From the NCBI GenBank assembly GCA_024278235.1, contig JAJRTO010000425.1, positions 1-38,865 of the forward strand: a stretch of DNA of 38,865 nucleotides, written 5' to 3'. Numbering within the stretch: position 1 is the stretch's first letter; each line of letters starts with the position of its first letter. This stretch comes from Candidatus Poribacteria bacterium (GTDB taxonomy: Bacteria > Poribacteria > WGA-4E > JAJRTO01). The position numbers and the translations under genes are program-made. The notes under the pieces are model-generated. The model was not told where the DNA came from and made no database searches. It saw only the letters and a list, made by a program, of their open reading frames with translations. This document shows positions 7,141-16,500 of this stretch, one piece after another.

Positions 7141-9261
7141 ATGAGTACTGGATCGCTTTTTACTGCAATCTCAGGACTGAAGAACCATCAACTTCGGATG
7201 GAGATCATTGGCAATAACCTCGCAAATATCAATACCGCAGGTTACAAGAAATCACGAGTAATATTTCGTGAAATGTTCAACAGAATGTTGGTGTCTGGGC
7301 AGGCACCAACCGAGACAACGGGCGGTATCAATCCAATGCAGATCGGTATGGGAGTACATCTCGCTTCCATAGATACCTTGCATACTCAGGGCAGCCTTCA
7401 GGCAACCGGTAATCCAACCGACCTTTCCATCAACGGGAATGGTTTCTTCGTACTCCAAAACGGAGCCGCTTTAGAGACAGGCGGTAATGGAGATTTCGTC
7501 CTTACTCGGTCGGGCAATTTCAATGTAGATGCGGAAGGGAATTTCATCTATGCTCCCAATGGCTTCACAGTGCAAGGGTGGATGGCAGACGCCACGGGAC
7601 AGGTTAATACTTCCAGCAGCCCCGGAAACATCCAGCTCCCTCTGGGAGAAAAGATCGCGCGTGCCACAGATGAAGTGATCTATGGAGGTAACCTTGATGC
7701 TCGTGCAGGAAGCGCATCAATTATCTCTGGAGGACTCGAAGTTGGCATTCAGGAAGTCACATTACCCGGCCTGAACAACATTGCCCTCGGTGAACACACA
7801 GTTACAGTGTCTCAGGCTACTGCGCCGGCGCAAGGATTTGTTGCATCCATGGAGGGTGGGAATGCGGTGCCCATTGTTGTGGGGCAAACGCTCGATCTGA
7901 TCCCTGCTATCACAGATCAGACCCTTCAAGTGAACCTCGGTACCATCACTCAGGGAGGAACTGCAAGCATTCAAGTGAGCCAGGGCCAGGTTAGCCTCCT
8001 GAACGCTACGACAAATGAGCTGTTTACCCAGCTCAGCACAGCCAATGTCCTGAGCGTTCCTGCAACCAGCAATCTCGAGGATGGTATCCATACGATATCC
8101 ATTGAATCTGATGGACAGGGAAATCTCGTAGCACGCCTTGATGCAGGCCCTACAGTGCGTGCTGCAGGAAATGTGTCCCTGACGCGTGGTGATGTCGATA
8201 AAACGCTGCAGGTACGTTTTGATGAGTTACCGACGGCCGCAGGTGATATTGCTGTCCAGGTGGATCCGATCCGTTCAACTGTCTCAAGTGTGGGACAGAC
8301 AGGGTTGACAAGTGATACCGCTGTCATTGCATCAGTCCCCCCTGTAAGTAATCTGGGGAGTGGACGACAGGTCCTCACCATCACAGACTTAGGAGGAGGC
8401 TTGTTTGGTGCATCCTTTAATGGTGGTAATATCGTACATGTGCTTCCCAATGGGGCTTACACACTGCAAAGCGGCACATTGGGTGGACGACCAGCAGGTG
8501 GCACTATTCAGGTTCGCTTCGGCGATCAGATCCGTGCAGGTACTGTAGAGCTGAATACAATCGGTCGATATCGGGCTGTTTCAATGACTGTGTTTGACTC
8601 ACTTGGGGAAGCTCATGATTTGGAACTTACCTTCACAAAACTTGCCGAGAACAGGTGGAAATGGGAAGTAACTGATATCAGCAATATTGAAGCTGGAAGC
8701 CGTATTCAAGGGAGCGGAGGCTTACAGGTAGATGCGAGAACAGGAAACGTCAATATTACTCCTCCGCTAGAGACAATTGCGTATACTCCGGCGGATGGGG
8801 CCGAATCAGTCGAGATGCAAGTAGATACGCGGATGTTTGACAATGTCACCCAGCTTGCCGCGGATTTCGATGTTGCCGGCATTAGTCAGAATGGGCTTCC
8901 TCCGGGGGTTCTGGACTCTTTCCGTGTTGACGGCAAAGGCAACATCGCGGGGATATTCACCAATGGTATTTCGCGTATCATTGCACAACTCGCTGTAGCT
9001 CAAGTCCCGAACCCCGGTGGCTTGGAACGTACCGGTGACACCCTCTTCGTATCATCCCTGAGTTCCGGCAACGTTGTCTATGGTATGGCAGGTCAATCAG
9101 GGCTTGGTGCCATTGAAGCGGGAACCCTCGAAATGTCGAACGTGGATCTTACGGAGGAGTTCACAGATCTCATCATCGCCGAACGTGGTTTTCAAGCGAA
9201 TGCTCGAATGATCACCACGACGGATGAGATCCTGATTGAAGCGCTGGGTATCAAGCGTTAA
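7141..9261 (+). CDS. flgE: Flagellar hook protein FlgE, enlarged
   Basis: FlgE polymerises into the hook. The N terminus (SLFTAISGLKNHQLRMEIIG, then NNLANINTAGYKKSR), the middle block (SMTVFDSLGEAHDLELTF) and the C terminus (LEMSNVDLTEEFTDLIIAER, then GFQANARMITTTDEIL) identify it. The start is ATG 7141 with AAGGAG at 7129-7134; an upstream GTG (7108) overlaps flgC. At 706 residues it is much longer than E. coli FlgE (about 400). The excess is an insertion at residues ~205-465 made of three ~65-95-residue beta-rich repeats (VP--SNL--G-H-I-I---G-L-A--D-G). A related module occurs in FlgK. The insert lies between the hook core domains and would be exposed on the hook surface. Confidence 0.95.
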   Translation: MSTGSLFTAISGLKNHQLRMEIIGNNLANINTAGYKKSRVIFREMFNRMLVSGQAPTETTGGINPMQIGMGVHLASIDTLHTQGSLQATGNPTDLSINGNGFFVLQNGAALETGGNGDFVLTRSGNFNVDAEGNFIYAPNGFTVQGWMADATGQVNTSSSPGNIQLPLGEKIARATDEVIYGGNLDARAGSASIISGGLEVGIQEVTLPGLNNIALGEHTVTVSQATAPAQGFVASMEGGNAVPIVVGQTLDLIPAITDQTLQVNLGTITQGGTASIQVSQGQVSLLNATTNELFTQLSTANVLSVPATSNLEDGIHTISIESDGQGNLVARLDAGPTVRAAGNVSLTRGDVDKTLQVRFDELPTAAGDIAVQVDPIRSTVSSVGQTGLTSDTAVIASVPPVSNLGSGRQVLTITDLGGGLFGASFNGGNIVHVLPNGAYTLQSGTLGGRPAGGTIQVRFGDQIRAGTVELNTIGRYRAVSMTVFDSLGEAHDLELTFTKLAENRWKWEVTDISNIEAGSRIQGSGGLQVDARTGNVNITPPLETIAYTPADGAESVEMQVDTRMFDNVTQLAADFDVAGISQNGLPPGVLDSFRVDGKGNIAGIFTNGISRIIAQLAVAQVPNPGGLERTGDTLFVSSLSSGNVVYGMAGQSGLGAIEAGTLEMSNVDLTEEFTDLIIAERGFQANARMITTTDEILIEALGIKR
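7762..8529 (+). repeat. Three tandem beta-module repeats inserted in FlgE
   Basis: Protein-level repeats start near 7762 (LPGLNNIALGEHTVTV), 8053 (VPATSNLEDGIHTISI) and 8332 (VPPVSNLGSGRQVLTI). Each is followed by an alternating beta pattern; the second continues LVARLDAGP ... LQVRFDELPTAAGDI, and the third ends near IQVRFGDQ. Copies are diverged at DNA level, so the duplication is old. The FlgK region 11731-12110 carries the same kind of module. Confidence 0.7.
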
Positions 9262-9275
9262 CGGAGGATTAGTCG

Positions 9276-10085
9276 ATGACCCGCGGATTGTATATCGCTG
9301 CTTCCGGGATGCTGAACGGGCTGCAACGTCAGGATAGTATTGCCAATAATCTGGCCAATCTCGATACTCCTGGTTATAAGCGGGATGTCACCCTGTCCGA
9401 AGCCTTTCCGAGCATGCTATTACGGCGGATTCATGATCTGGAACAGATCACACCATCTCTCAAGATGGATCGTCGTCCCATCATTGGTAAACTTGGCACA
9501 GGGGTACTCCCCTCGGAAGTGGCACAGGATTTTGCGCAAGGATCACTGCAATATACGGCCAACTCTCTGGATCTGGCGATTGTGGATCCTCCGCCGCTAC
9601 CTAATCAGCCTCAGCTCAAAGGTTTTTTTGTGATACAGACGTCCACTGGGCCTCGATATACGCGTAATGGGAGTTTCCAACTGAACGCCCAGAGGCAATT
9701 GATTACGACAGAAGGACAGCCTGTCCTCGACACCCAGAACCGTCCCATCGTATTGCCATCATCCAACGTTCAGATTGATGAAGATGGCCGGCTGTTCACT
9801 GGTGGCAATGCGTTCGTGAGGCTGCAAATCGCCGGTATCGATCCAAGATTCCTGGTCAAGCAAGGGGACAGTCTTTACGTATCACAACCAGGAACCACTG
9901 TATCTCCAATGTCCACTGGTACCATAGTACGTTCCGGTTATCTGGAACGTTCCAATGTCAATGTCATCACTGAGATGGTGGATATGATATCCGTGCTACG
10001 TGCGTATGAAGCAAGCCAACGTGCTCTGCTCGCTCAGGATGAAGCGACAGAGGTTGCGATTCTTCAAGTTGCCCGGAGTCGCTAA
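9276..10085 (+). CDS. flgF: Flagellar rod protein, FlgF-like (FlgF/FlgG family)
   Basis: A 269-residue rod-family protein with N terminus TRGLYIAASGMLNGLQRQDS, then IANNLANLDTPGYKRD, and C terminus GYLERSNVNVITEMVDMISV with LRAYEASQRAL. It lacks the MIRAL start and NTTGFKK of FlgG and has a shorter, divergent middle (GPRYTRNGSFQLN, LITTEGQPVLD). FlgF (proximal rod) is therefore the best assignment, with a FlhO-like paralogue as alternative. GGAGG at 9263-9267 supports ATG 9276, 14 bases after flgE. Placement after flgE rather than before flgG is unusual. Confidence 0.8.
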   Translation: MTRGLYIAASGMLNGLQRQDSIANNLANLDTPGYKRDVTLSEAFPSMLLRRIHDLEQITPSLKMDRRPIIGKLGTGVLPSEVAQDFAQGSLQYTANSLDLAIVDPPPLPNQPQLKGFFVIQTSTGPRYTRNGSFQLNAQRQLITTEGQPVLDTQNRPIVLPSSNVQIDEDGRLFTGGNAFVRLQIAGIDPRFLVKQGDSLYVSQPGTTVSPMSTGTIVRSGYLERSNVNVITEMVDMISVLRAYEASQRALLAQDEATEVAILQVARSR

Positions 10086-10093
10086 AGAGGACT

Positions 10094-10119
10094 CAAGCAT
10101 TCACAAAAACGGTCGACAA
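10094..10119 (+). promoter_or_regulatory. Possible weak sigma28-type promoter before flgN
   Basis: GTCGACAA (10112-10119) matches GCCGATAA at 6 of 8 positions; CAAGCATT (10094-10101) is a poor -35, and the spacer is 10 rather than 11. It lies in the 70-base gap before flgN-flgK-flgL, genes often under FliA control elsewhere. The same GTCGAC core is in the stronger site upstream of flagellin. Tentative. Confidence 0.25.
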
Positions 10120-10155
10120 TGAAAAATAATAACTGGATTTACGAGGGATTCAGCA

Positions 10156-10656
10156 ATGTCTCAGTCGGTCGCATTGGAGCTTCTTGCTGCCTTCGAGGTA
10201 GAAACCTCATTGTATGAAGTATTGCTTTCCATTCTGGGCCGTGAAAGACAGGCCATTGTCGATGGCGATCACTATAACCTGGCCGAGATAATCAAAGAGG
10301 AAAATCAGCAGGTACAGTCAATTCAACAGGCTGAGCAAGTGCGAGACGAGATCCTCAATCGAGTGAAGGAGCAATTCAATATTCCTGATGGCGAATGGAG
10401 ACTGGATCTACTCAAGGAGTATGTGCCCCAGCCGATGGTAAATAAGATCGATCAGCTTACGTCTCGTCTCTATCAACTGCATCATCAGCTCAAACAAGTG
10501 AATGATCAGATCACGCAACTGGTAAGCACATCACTTGAATATACGCGGTTCTGTCTGAACGCATTTGCGGAGGAGAGCTATGGTAGCCCGTCTTACGACA
10601 GAACGGGCAAACGTCCTAGATCAGGGGGGCCCGTTCTTCTTAACCAAGAATTGTGA
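10156..10656 (+). CDS. flgN: Flagellar export chaperone FlgN
   Basis: FlgN binds the hook-filament junction proteins FlgK and FlgL and delivers them to the export gate. The 166-residue product is almost entirely helical, charged and Gln-rich, with heptad-like stretches (LAEIIKEENQQVQSIQQAEQ; IDQLTSRLYQLHHQLKQVND). This fits the weakly conserved FlgN family. GAGGGA at 10143-10148 precedes ATG 10156. Position immediately upstream of flgK and flgL, its clients, is the strongest evidence. The C-terminal ~25 residues are Gly/Pro/Arg-rich and look disordered. The flgK ribosome site overlaps its stop codon. Confidence 0.85.
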   Translation: MSQSVALELLAAFEVETSLYEVLLSILGRERQAIVDGDHYNLAEIIKEENQQVQSIQQAEQVRDEILNRVKEQFNIPDGEWRLDLLKEYVPQPMVNKIDQLTSRLYQLHHQLKQVNDQITQLVSTSLEYTRFCLNAFAEESYGSPSYDRTGKRPRSGGPVLLNQEL

Positions 10657-10668
10657 GGGAGTCAGTTC

Positions 10669-12621
10669 ATGCCGAATATCTTTGCTGCCTTGGAAATTGG
10701 CAAACGCGCACTTCAGACGCAGCAGGTTTCTATGCAAACAAGCGATCATAACGTTGCTAATGCCAATACCCCTGGGTACAGCCGTCAAACGGCTATCATT
10801 ACAACAGCTCCGAGTCTTCCGCTCATCGGTAGTCAGCAAAATTCTGCTAGACTTGGCACAGGAACTCAAATTGCCACGATCAGCCGAGTTCGCGACAAGT
10901 TCTTGGACGTGCGCATCCGCGAAATGACAGAGGATGTCGGTAAATTTAGTAGACTGGGCGATGTCTTCGATGTCCTTGAGATCATCTTCAATGAACTCTC
11001 CGCCACTACGGATATCAATCATCTGTTCAGCGAGTTCTGGAATGCCTGGGAAACACTGGCGCAAGACCCAACGGATCGTGCTTTGCGAATTGATCTTAGA
11101 CAGCGTGCCGAAATGTTGATAGGCGATATCCGAAACCTATACGCCCGTCTCCGTGAGGTACAGAACGAACAGGACAGCGAACTTCACATCAAGATTGCGG
11201 AGGTCAATCAGAAGGCCGCTCTGATCGCGCAACTGAACGATGAGATCGTTACTGTTGAAAGCAGCGGGGCACCTGCCAACGACCTACGAGACCGTCGGAT
11301 CGTTCTCATTGAGGAGCTTGCCTCTTTGAGCAACATCGAAGTTGCAGAACTATACAACGGCAGTGTCAACATTAGCATCGAAGGCGTACCACTCGTTCAA
11401 AGCAACCGGGCTCGTGAACTACACATCACTCTCGGACAGGAGCACAACCGGGTAGCAACAGAGAACGGCACGGAAGTCTACTTCACCGGAGGCGAGATTG
11501 GTGGTATCGTTACAGCAAGAGATGTGGCCATCCCTAGCTTGCTGAGCCAGTTGGATGAACTCATTGCGACGCTTGTTGAAGAGGTAAACGCCATTCACCG
11601 TCAGGGATATTCACTGGATGGGGATACGACCAACGTTAATTTCTTCACACCTTACACCCCCATTTATGAAATGGAACTGACTCAGGCTGACGACCAATTC
11701 TTCGCCTCTCTTCTGGGAGGAGAACTCGTTGCAGCAAACATTGGCGAGAAGCTCACGTTGATACCTGCGGATCCGGACACCCAACTTGAGTTCATCGCCA
11801 GTGACGGTCTCTATGAAGGTACTGCGAAGGTCGAAGTGCTGAATAATGGACTCATCAAAATACTGGATGATGGGGGAACCCGTATTACAGAATCCCATCT
11901 GAAACTCCCTGGGGCTGCTATCCCGATGGGAGAACACCAGATTCAGCTTGAGCAGCGAGGAAATCAGCTTTTTGCACGTTTGGATCAAGGACGTGCGATG
12001 GCTATCTCAGATAACCCTACCCTGGTTGCTGGGAGTCCAGCAGAAGCAATTCAGGTTCTATTTCAGAGGGAACCAACTGCCCCAGGTGAGATACGTTTTA
12101 CCATAGATCGTAGGGCACAAAGAGAACCGGCACTGACCAATCTAATATCCGCTGGCAACACAGGCTTGGCTCCCGGCGATCTCCAGGGATTTGTCTCAAG
12201 TATCGACGTGTCGCGTGCTGCTGAAGTCGTATCGCTTGCATCAGAAGTCGTTCAGGATGTCGGTACCATAGCAGCCGCACAGACTCAAGCACCGGGCGAT
12301 AATACCAACGCGCTCGAAATCGTTCAACTACAGAATCAGCCCTTCATGGCAGGTGGAACCCTTACACTGGACGCCTTCTATGGATCCATGGTCACTTCGC
12401 TTGGCATTGAAGCCGCGCAAACGCAACAGAATCTTGAAAACGTTGATCTCGTACTGCAACAGATGCTTAACCGACGGGAATCGATCTCCGGGGTTTCACT
12501 CGATGAGGAGCTAACGAACATTATTCGATTTCAGGATGTCTACGAAGCAGCAGCACGCCTTATTACGATTATCGATTCCATGATAGATACGGTTATCAAC
12601 CGTATGGGTATAACTCGATAA
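10669..12621 (+). CDS. flgK: Hook-associated protein 1, FlgK, with inserted beta module
   Basis: FlgK forms the first layer of the hook-filament junction. Hallmarks are IGKRALQTQQVSMQTSDHNV followed by ANANTPGYSRQ at the N terminus, LNDEIVTVES and GAPANDLRDRR in the coiled segment, and the C-terminal RRESISGVSLDEELTNIIRF with QDVYEAAARLI. At 650 residues it is about 100 longer than usual. Residues ~355-487 hold a beta-rich module (TLIPADPDTQLEF, GTAKVEVLNNG, MGEHQIQLEQRGNQLFARLD, PTAPGEIRF) that resembles the FlgE insertion. The ribosome site GAGGGAG overlaps the flgN stop. The protein ends MGITR, and by coincidence FlgL begins MGITR with different codons. Confidence 0.96.
   Translation: MPNIFAALEIGKRALQTQQVSMQTSDHNVANANTPGYSRQTAIITTAPSLPLIGSQQNSARLGTGTQIATISRVRDKFLDVRIREMTEDVGKFSRLGDVFDVLEIIFNELSATTDINHLFSEFWNAWETLAQDPTDRALRIDLRQRAEMLIGDIRNLYARLREVQNEQDSELHIKIAEVNQKAALIAQLNDEIVTVESSGAPANDLRDRRIVLIEELASLSNIEVAELYNGSVNISIEGVPLVQSNRARELHITLGQEHNRVATENGTEVYFTGGEIGGIVTARDVAIPSLLSQLDELIATLVEEVNAIHRQGYSLDGDTTNVNFFTPYTPIYEMELTQADDQFFASLLGGELVAANIGEKLTLIPADPDTQLEFIASDGLYEGTAKVEVLNNGLIKILDDGGTRITESHLKLPGAAIPMGEHQIQLEQRGNQLFARLDQGRAMAISDNPTLVAGSPAEAIQVLFQREPTAPGEIRFTIDRRAQREPALTNLISAGNTGLAPGDLQGFVSSIDVSRAAEVVSLASEVVQDVGTIAAAQTQAPGDNTNALEIVQLQNQPFMAGGTLTLDAFYGSMVTSLGIEAAQTQQNLENVDLVLQQMLNRRESISGVSLDEELTNIIRFQDVYEAAARLITIIDSMIDTVINRMGITR
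11731..12110 (+). repeat. Module in FlgK shared with FlgE
   Basis: The protein segment follows the same order of motifs as FlgE 7860-8270: L-LIPA--D--L, GTA-(I/V)-V--G, L-(V)P------G-H-I, GN-L-AR-D-G, then QV-F--(E/D)-PTA-G-I. FlgK has one copy; FlgE has about three of the second half. This suggests exchange of a domain between axial proteins of the same operon. Confidence 0.65.
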
Positions 12622-12639
12622 TCCGGATGGAGTGGTCTT

Positions 12640-13551
12640 ATGGGAATCACACGTGTCACCAATAGTATTATCTTCAACAATTTTCTGCGTAACGTTCAAC
12701 GCAGTAGCGCAAATCTTATCAAGGCGCAAGAAGAAATTGCTTCCGGAAGTGATGTCCAGCGTCCTTCCGATGATCCGGCAACCGCGAATCGCATCCTAAC
12801 GCTTCGAACCAACATAGCACAGGTGAAGCAGTTTCTCTCAAATAATCGCCATGCAGGTTCGCGCCTCCAGGCCGCAGATGCTGTGTTAGCAGACGTGGGG
12901 GATATCTTGCTCAGAGTCAATGATCTCACATCTGCAGGCATCAGTGACACTGCGAACCAGGCGGAACGAGATGCTCTCGCCGCGGAGATCAATCAGTTGG
13001 TGGAGGCTGTTGTCGATAGCAGTAATGCCTCTTTTGCCGGGGCAACCCTTTTTGCGGGAAACGAAACAGATACCCCTGCCTTTGAGGCTATCCGCGCCGA
13101 CGGAAATGAGATCACCAGCGTCCGTTACATCGGAGATGAGGGAAAACATAGACATCGGATTGGTCTCAACAACTGGATCACATCCAATTTCACAGGTCTT
13201 GAAATCTTTAAGGATGGGAAAGATAGCCTCTTCGATACACTGATTACGCTTCGAGACGCCCTCCGCCATTCGAGCATCGAAGAAGCAAGAGCCATGTCAA
13301 AACAACTCGAGGGCTACCACAAACGCATTGCGGATATCCAAGCAGACGGAGGAGGAAGAATGCAGCGTCTCGAAATGAATGAGTATCGGCTCATTGATGA
13401 CCTGGATGCGACCCAGAATCTGCTTTCCACAGTGGAAGAAGTAGATATCACTGAGGTCATCACAAACTTCCGCTTACAGGAAAGTGTCTATGCCGCAGTG
13501 TTATCATCAGGCGCTCGAACATTAGGGCTATCGCTGTTTAATTTTATCTAG
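12640..13551 (+). CDS. flgL: Hook-associated protein 3, FlgL
   Basis: FlgL is the second junction layer, to which the flagellin filament attaches. The 303-residue protein has the flagellin-family N terminus (RVTNSIIFNNFLRNVQRSSA ... KAQEEIASGSDVQRPSDDPA) and a C-terminal D0/D1 helix (DATQNLLSTVEEVDITEVIT). The length is typical of FlgL. GGATGGAG (12625-12632) lies 7 bases before ATG 12640. It follows flgK by 18 bases. It is the last recognisable flagellar gene before the exported-protein genes, which start 31 bases later and may be co-transcribed. Confidence 0.95.
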   Translation: MGITRVTNSIIFNNFLRNVQRSSANLIKAQEEIASGSDVQRPSDDPATANRILTLRTNIAQVKQFLSNNRHAGSRLQAADAVLADVGDILLRVNDLTSAGISDTANQAERDALAAEINQLVEAVVDSSNASFAGATLFAGNETDTPAFEAIRADGNEITSVRYIGDEGKHRHRIGLNNWITSNFTGLEIFKDGKDSLFDTLITLRDALRHSSIEEARAMSKQLEGYHKRIADIQADGGGRMQRLEMNEYRLIDDLDATQNLLSTVEEVDITEVITNFRLQESVYAAVLSSGARTLGLSLFNFI

Positions 13552-13582
13552 GTCCCAACTACAGAGCGGGGAGAGGACAAGG

Positions 13583-16500
13583 ATGTCAAAGGGTCATTGG
13601 TGTTGGTGTACGGCAGGTCTATTGTTAGGGTTACTGGTCGTTACCTGCTCTTCAGTCTTTGCAACTGTTGACAGCGTCACTGTTCTTGCATTGAGCAACG
13701 GATCCTTTGTTTCTCCGGGGGATAGGGTTGGCATCGCACGTATCGAACTGACAGACGATGAGACCGGGGATATTTGGCGAGCCTTAACGGTGACCAATGC
13801 AGGTGAAAATGATGATGCAGTCACCGGACTCCAAGTGTTCTGGGATAACGGCAATCACATCCTGGATGACGGTGACCAACCTATCACTGAAATCAAGTCC
13901 TACGTACAAGGACGAGTGACGTTCGATATTGGCAGAATCAATGGTGGAGGCTCCTTCCTGTTTGAGGGGCGGAGCATCACAGGATCCGCGATGGCCTTTG
14001 TGGTCGCTCACGTTGGCAGTGGAACGCCCGATGATCTCATTGATGTGTCCATAGGAGCAGGAGCTTTCATCTTCGACAAAGCTGGTTCCACAGGCCCGCC
14101 AGCCGGCTACTTCGGTGCGAGTGGCCCCTATCTTTCCGGCGTCACAGACATAGCGATCATGCCACTGAACAATGAGCAGTATGTCAACTTTGGTGAACGC
14201 ATTGAGATTGTCAGCATCGTACTAACGGCCAATGCAGGTGGTGATGAATGGCAATCTTTGACAGTGTCCGCAGCCTCGAACGCCGGAAAACCGGAAGCTG
14301 TCAATAGCATCCAGATATTCCGGGATAATCCACAGCAGAACGACTCAGAAGAGACCTTCGGCACCCTCGATCCAGGCGACGTTGCCCTTGGGGTTCCAGC
14401 AACTTTCTCGACAGACCGAACGGCACGTTTCACCGAGCTACAGGAGCCTGTTCTTGGCCTACACCATTATCTCCTTGTCGTCACAACGGCGACTCCTCCC
14501 GATGCTAGACAAGGAGATCTTCTGGATGTCGACATCAGCATGGAGAGTTTCCAGTTTACCAACGCCGGTGTCACCGGGACGATTTATCGAGGTGGACAGG
14601 GCCCCTACATTGGAAATGCTCCCCCAACGCTTGCGCTTCTCGAACCTGATGGACAGGACGACCTTGCAGATGCCAGTTATCTTATTCAATACCAGGCGGC
14701 TGACCCTGATAATGAGGATGCGCAGATCGCTCTGTACGCTTCGAATCAGGACTTCCTGGCACCACGTATTCAGGCTGCACTCGAATCGCTAGACAGCAAT
14801 GGCGATCCTGTTGTTCCTATGAAATCACTGAACACGCAAGTAGGATTTGAGGGCGTCATCTTGGTTAGCAGTGACATCAGCACGCGTTCACAGCCACAGC
14901 AGTTCGAGTGGTTGACGACCCTGGAGGGAAACAACACAGTTGAGGTCGCCGAAGGCGATTACTACATCTATGCAGCCATTCAGGATATTGTTGTGGAAAA
15001 GCCTGGTGAACCGGAGACTCAGATCCTGCGGACCGTCGTGGTCAGGAGTTCTGGATTTGTCACAGTGAAACATATCCCGGACATCTCCAACCTGTCTCCT
15101 TTACAGGATACAGAAGAAGGTAGTGGCACCTATCTGATATCCTGGAATGATAGGAAATATGGTGCGACAGATGGTAGCATCTCGCTCTATTATTCAACGA
15201 ACCCGAATCTTTCGATCATCGCTGATATCAAGCAACAGAGTACATTGATTGCGTCTGGAATTTCAGAGAACGCGGATGGTGAACGGGGACAGTACACCTG
15301 GAACCTCCGGACATCCCCAACGGTCTTCGTGCCAAGCGGTACATACTATCTCTATGGGATTATCGATGATGAAAAGTGGACTCGCTCCACCGGCTCCCTT
15401 CATATCAGCTATCCCCCTTCGTTGAAGCTCATATCCCCCATTGCGCAAGGCTCTCGAGCCACAGACACCTTCACGATTTCATGGATTGCACAGGACGTTG
15501 ATGAAGATGCTCAGATCGATCTCTACTACAGTCGGCAGGATCAATCCTCTGACGTAGCGGGTTTCATCGCAGGCTTAACCTCCCCTTCGGATGATGCAGG
15601 TCAGATCAACGTATCCGCTCTCTCCGAGAACGAGACAGCCTTGTACATCTGGGACATAAAAGGATATGAAACAGAACATTCGGTCCAACTCGCCGGTTCT
15701 TATCATATCTATGCTCGCATCACGGAACCGAGCAGCAATACCTTTGTTGATGTCATTTCTCCCGGACAACTCACGATCCGGCGTATCGATATCCGTCTCC
15801 ATCCAGGTGCAATCGTTATTGGTGCGAACGAGTCCTTCAATGTCGATGTCGAGATCAACACGCACGGCATTGACATCTCGGGTGCCAGCATCTATCTGAG
15901 TTTCAACCCGGCTGTTCTGAAGGTCCGGGATCTGGATGATAACACGGATGGGATCCAACCTTTCCGACAGGCGAGCGTTAGTGACGAACTGTTCAACCGT
16001 GCCAAGACAACCACTTCAGCACTTGAGAATGACACACATGGGGACACAGAGGCTACTACAGGACGGTTCCGGCTAGACTATAGCGTTGTCGACACCCGTT
16101 CTCCCTATCGGTCCAATGAGTTTGTGCGAGTAGCCTCACTGACCTTTACAGCATTATCCACGGACACAACCCGTGCAGTGAACACAACAATTGGTTTTGA
16201 CTACGAGGAATCGACAGGACGCAATACGACAGTGATTACAGCCAACGTCTTCGATGATCTCTCCGTGATTGCGCCCGTTGCCCCCTTCCCGGCTTTGAGT
16301 GTTCAGATTGCTCCTCTTGCTGCTATCTCAGGGCATATCCGTTTACAGGGACGTAGCAGTTATGCAGGTGTTGCAACATTTGAGCTGCGAAAGCCCGTGA
16401 GCGACCATAATGAGCCTACCTATGCGCCTGTGAGTACGACAATCGGCGATGGTGGAGATGAAGACGCGGCCAAAGAAGGGGTCCAGGTAACTATTCGTTC

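Noticed and set aside
12607-12654. FlgK ends MGITR and FlgL begins MGITR, suggesting a duplication
   Set aside because: The codons differ at several positions and the flanks do not match, so this is a coincidence of five residues.
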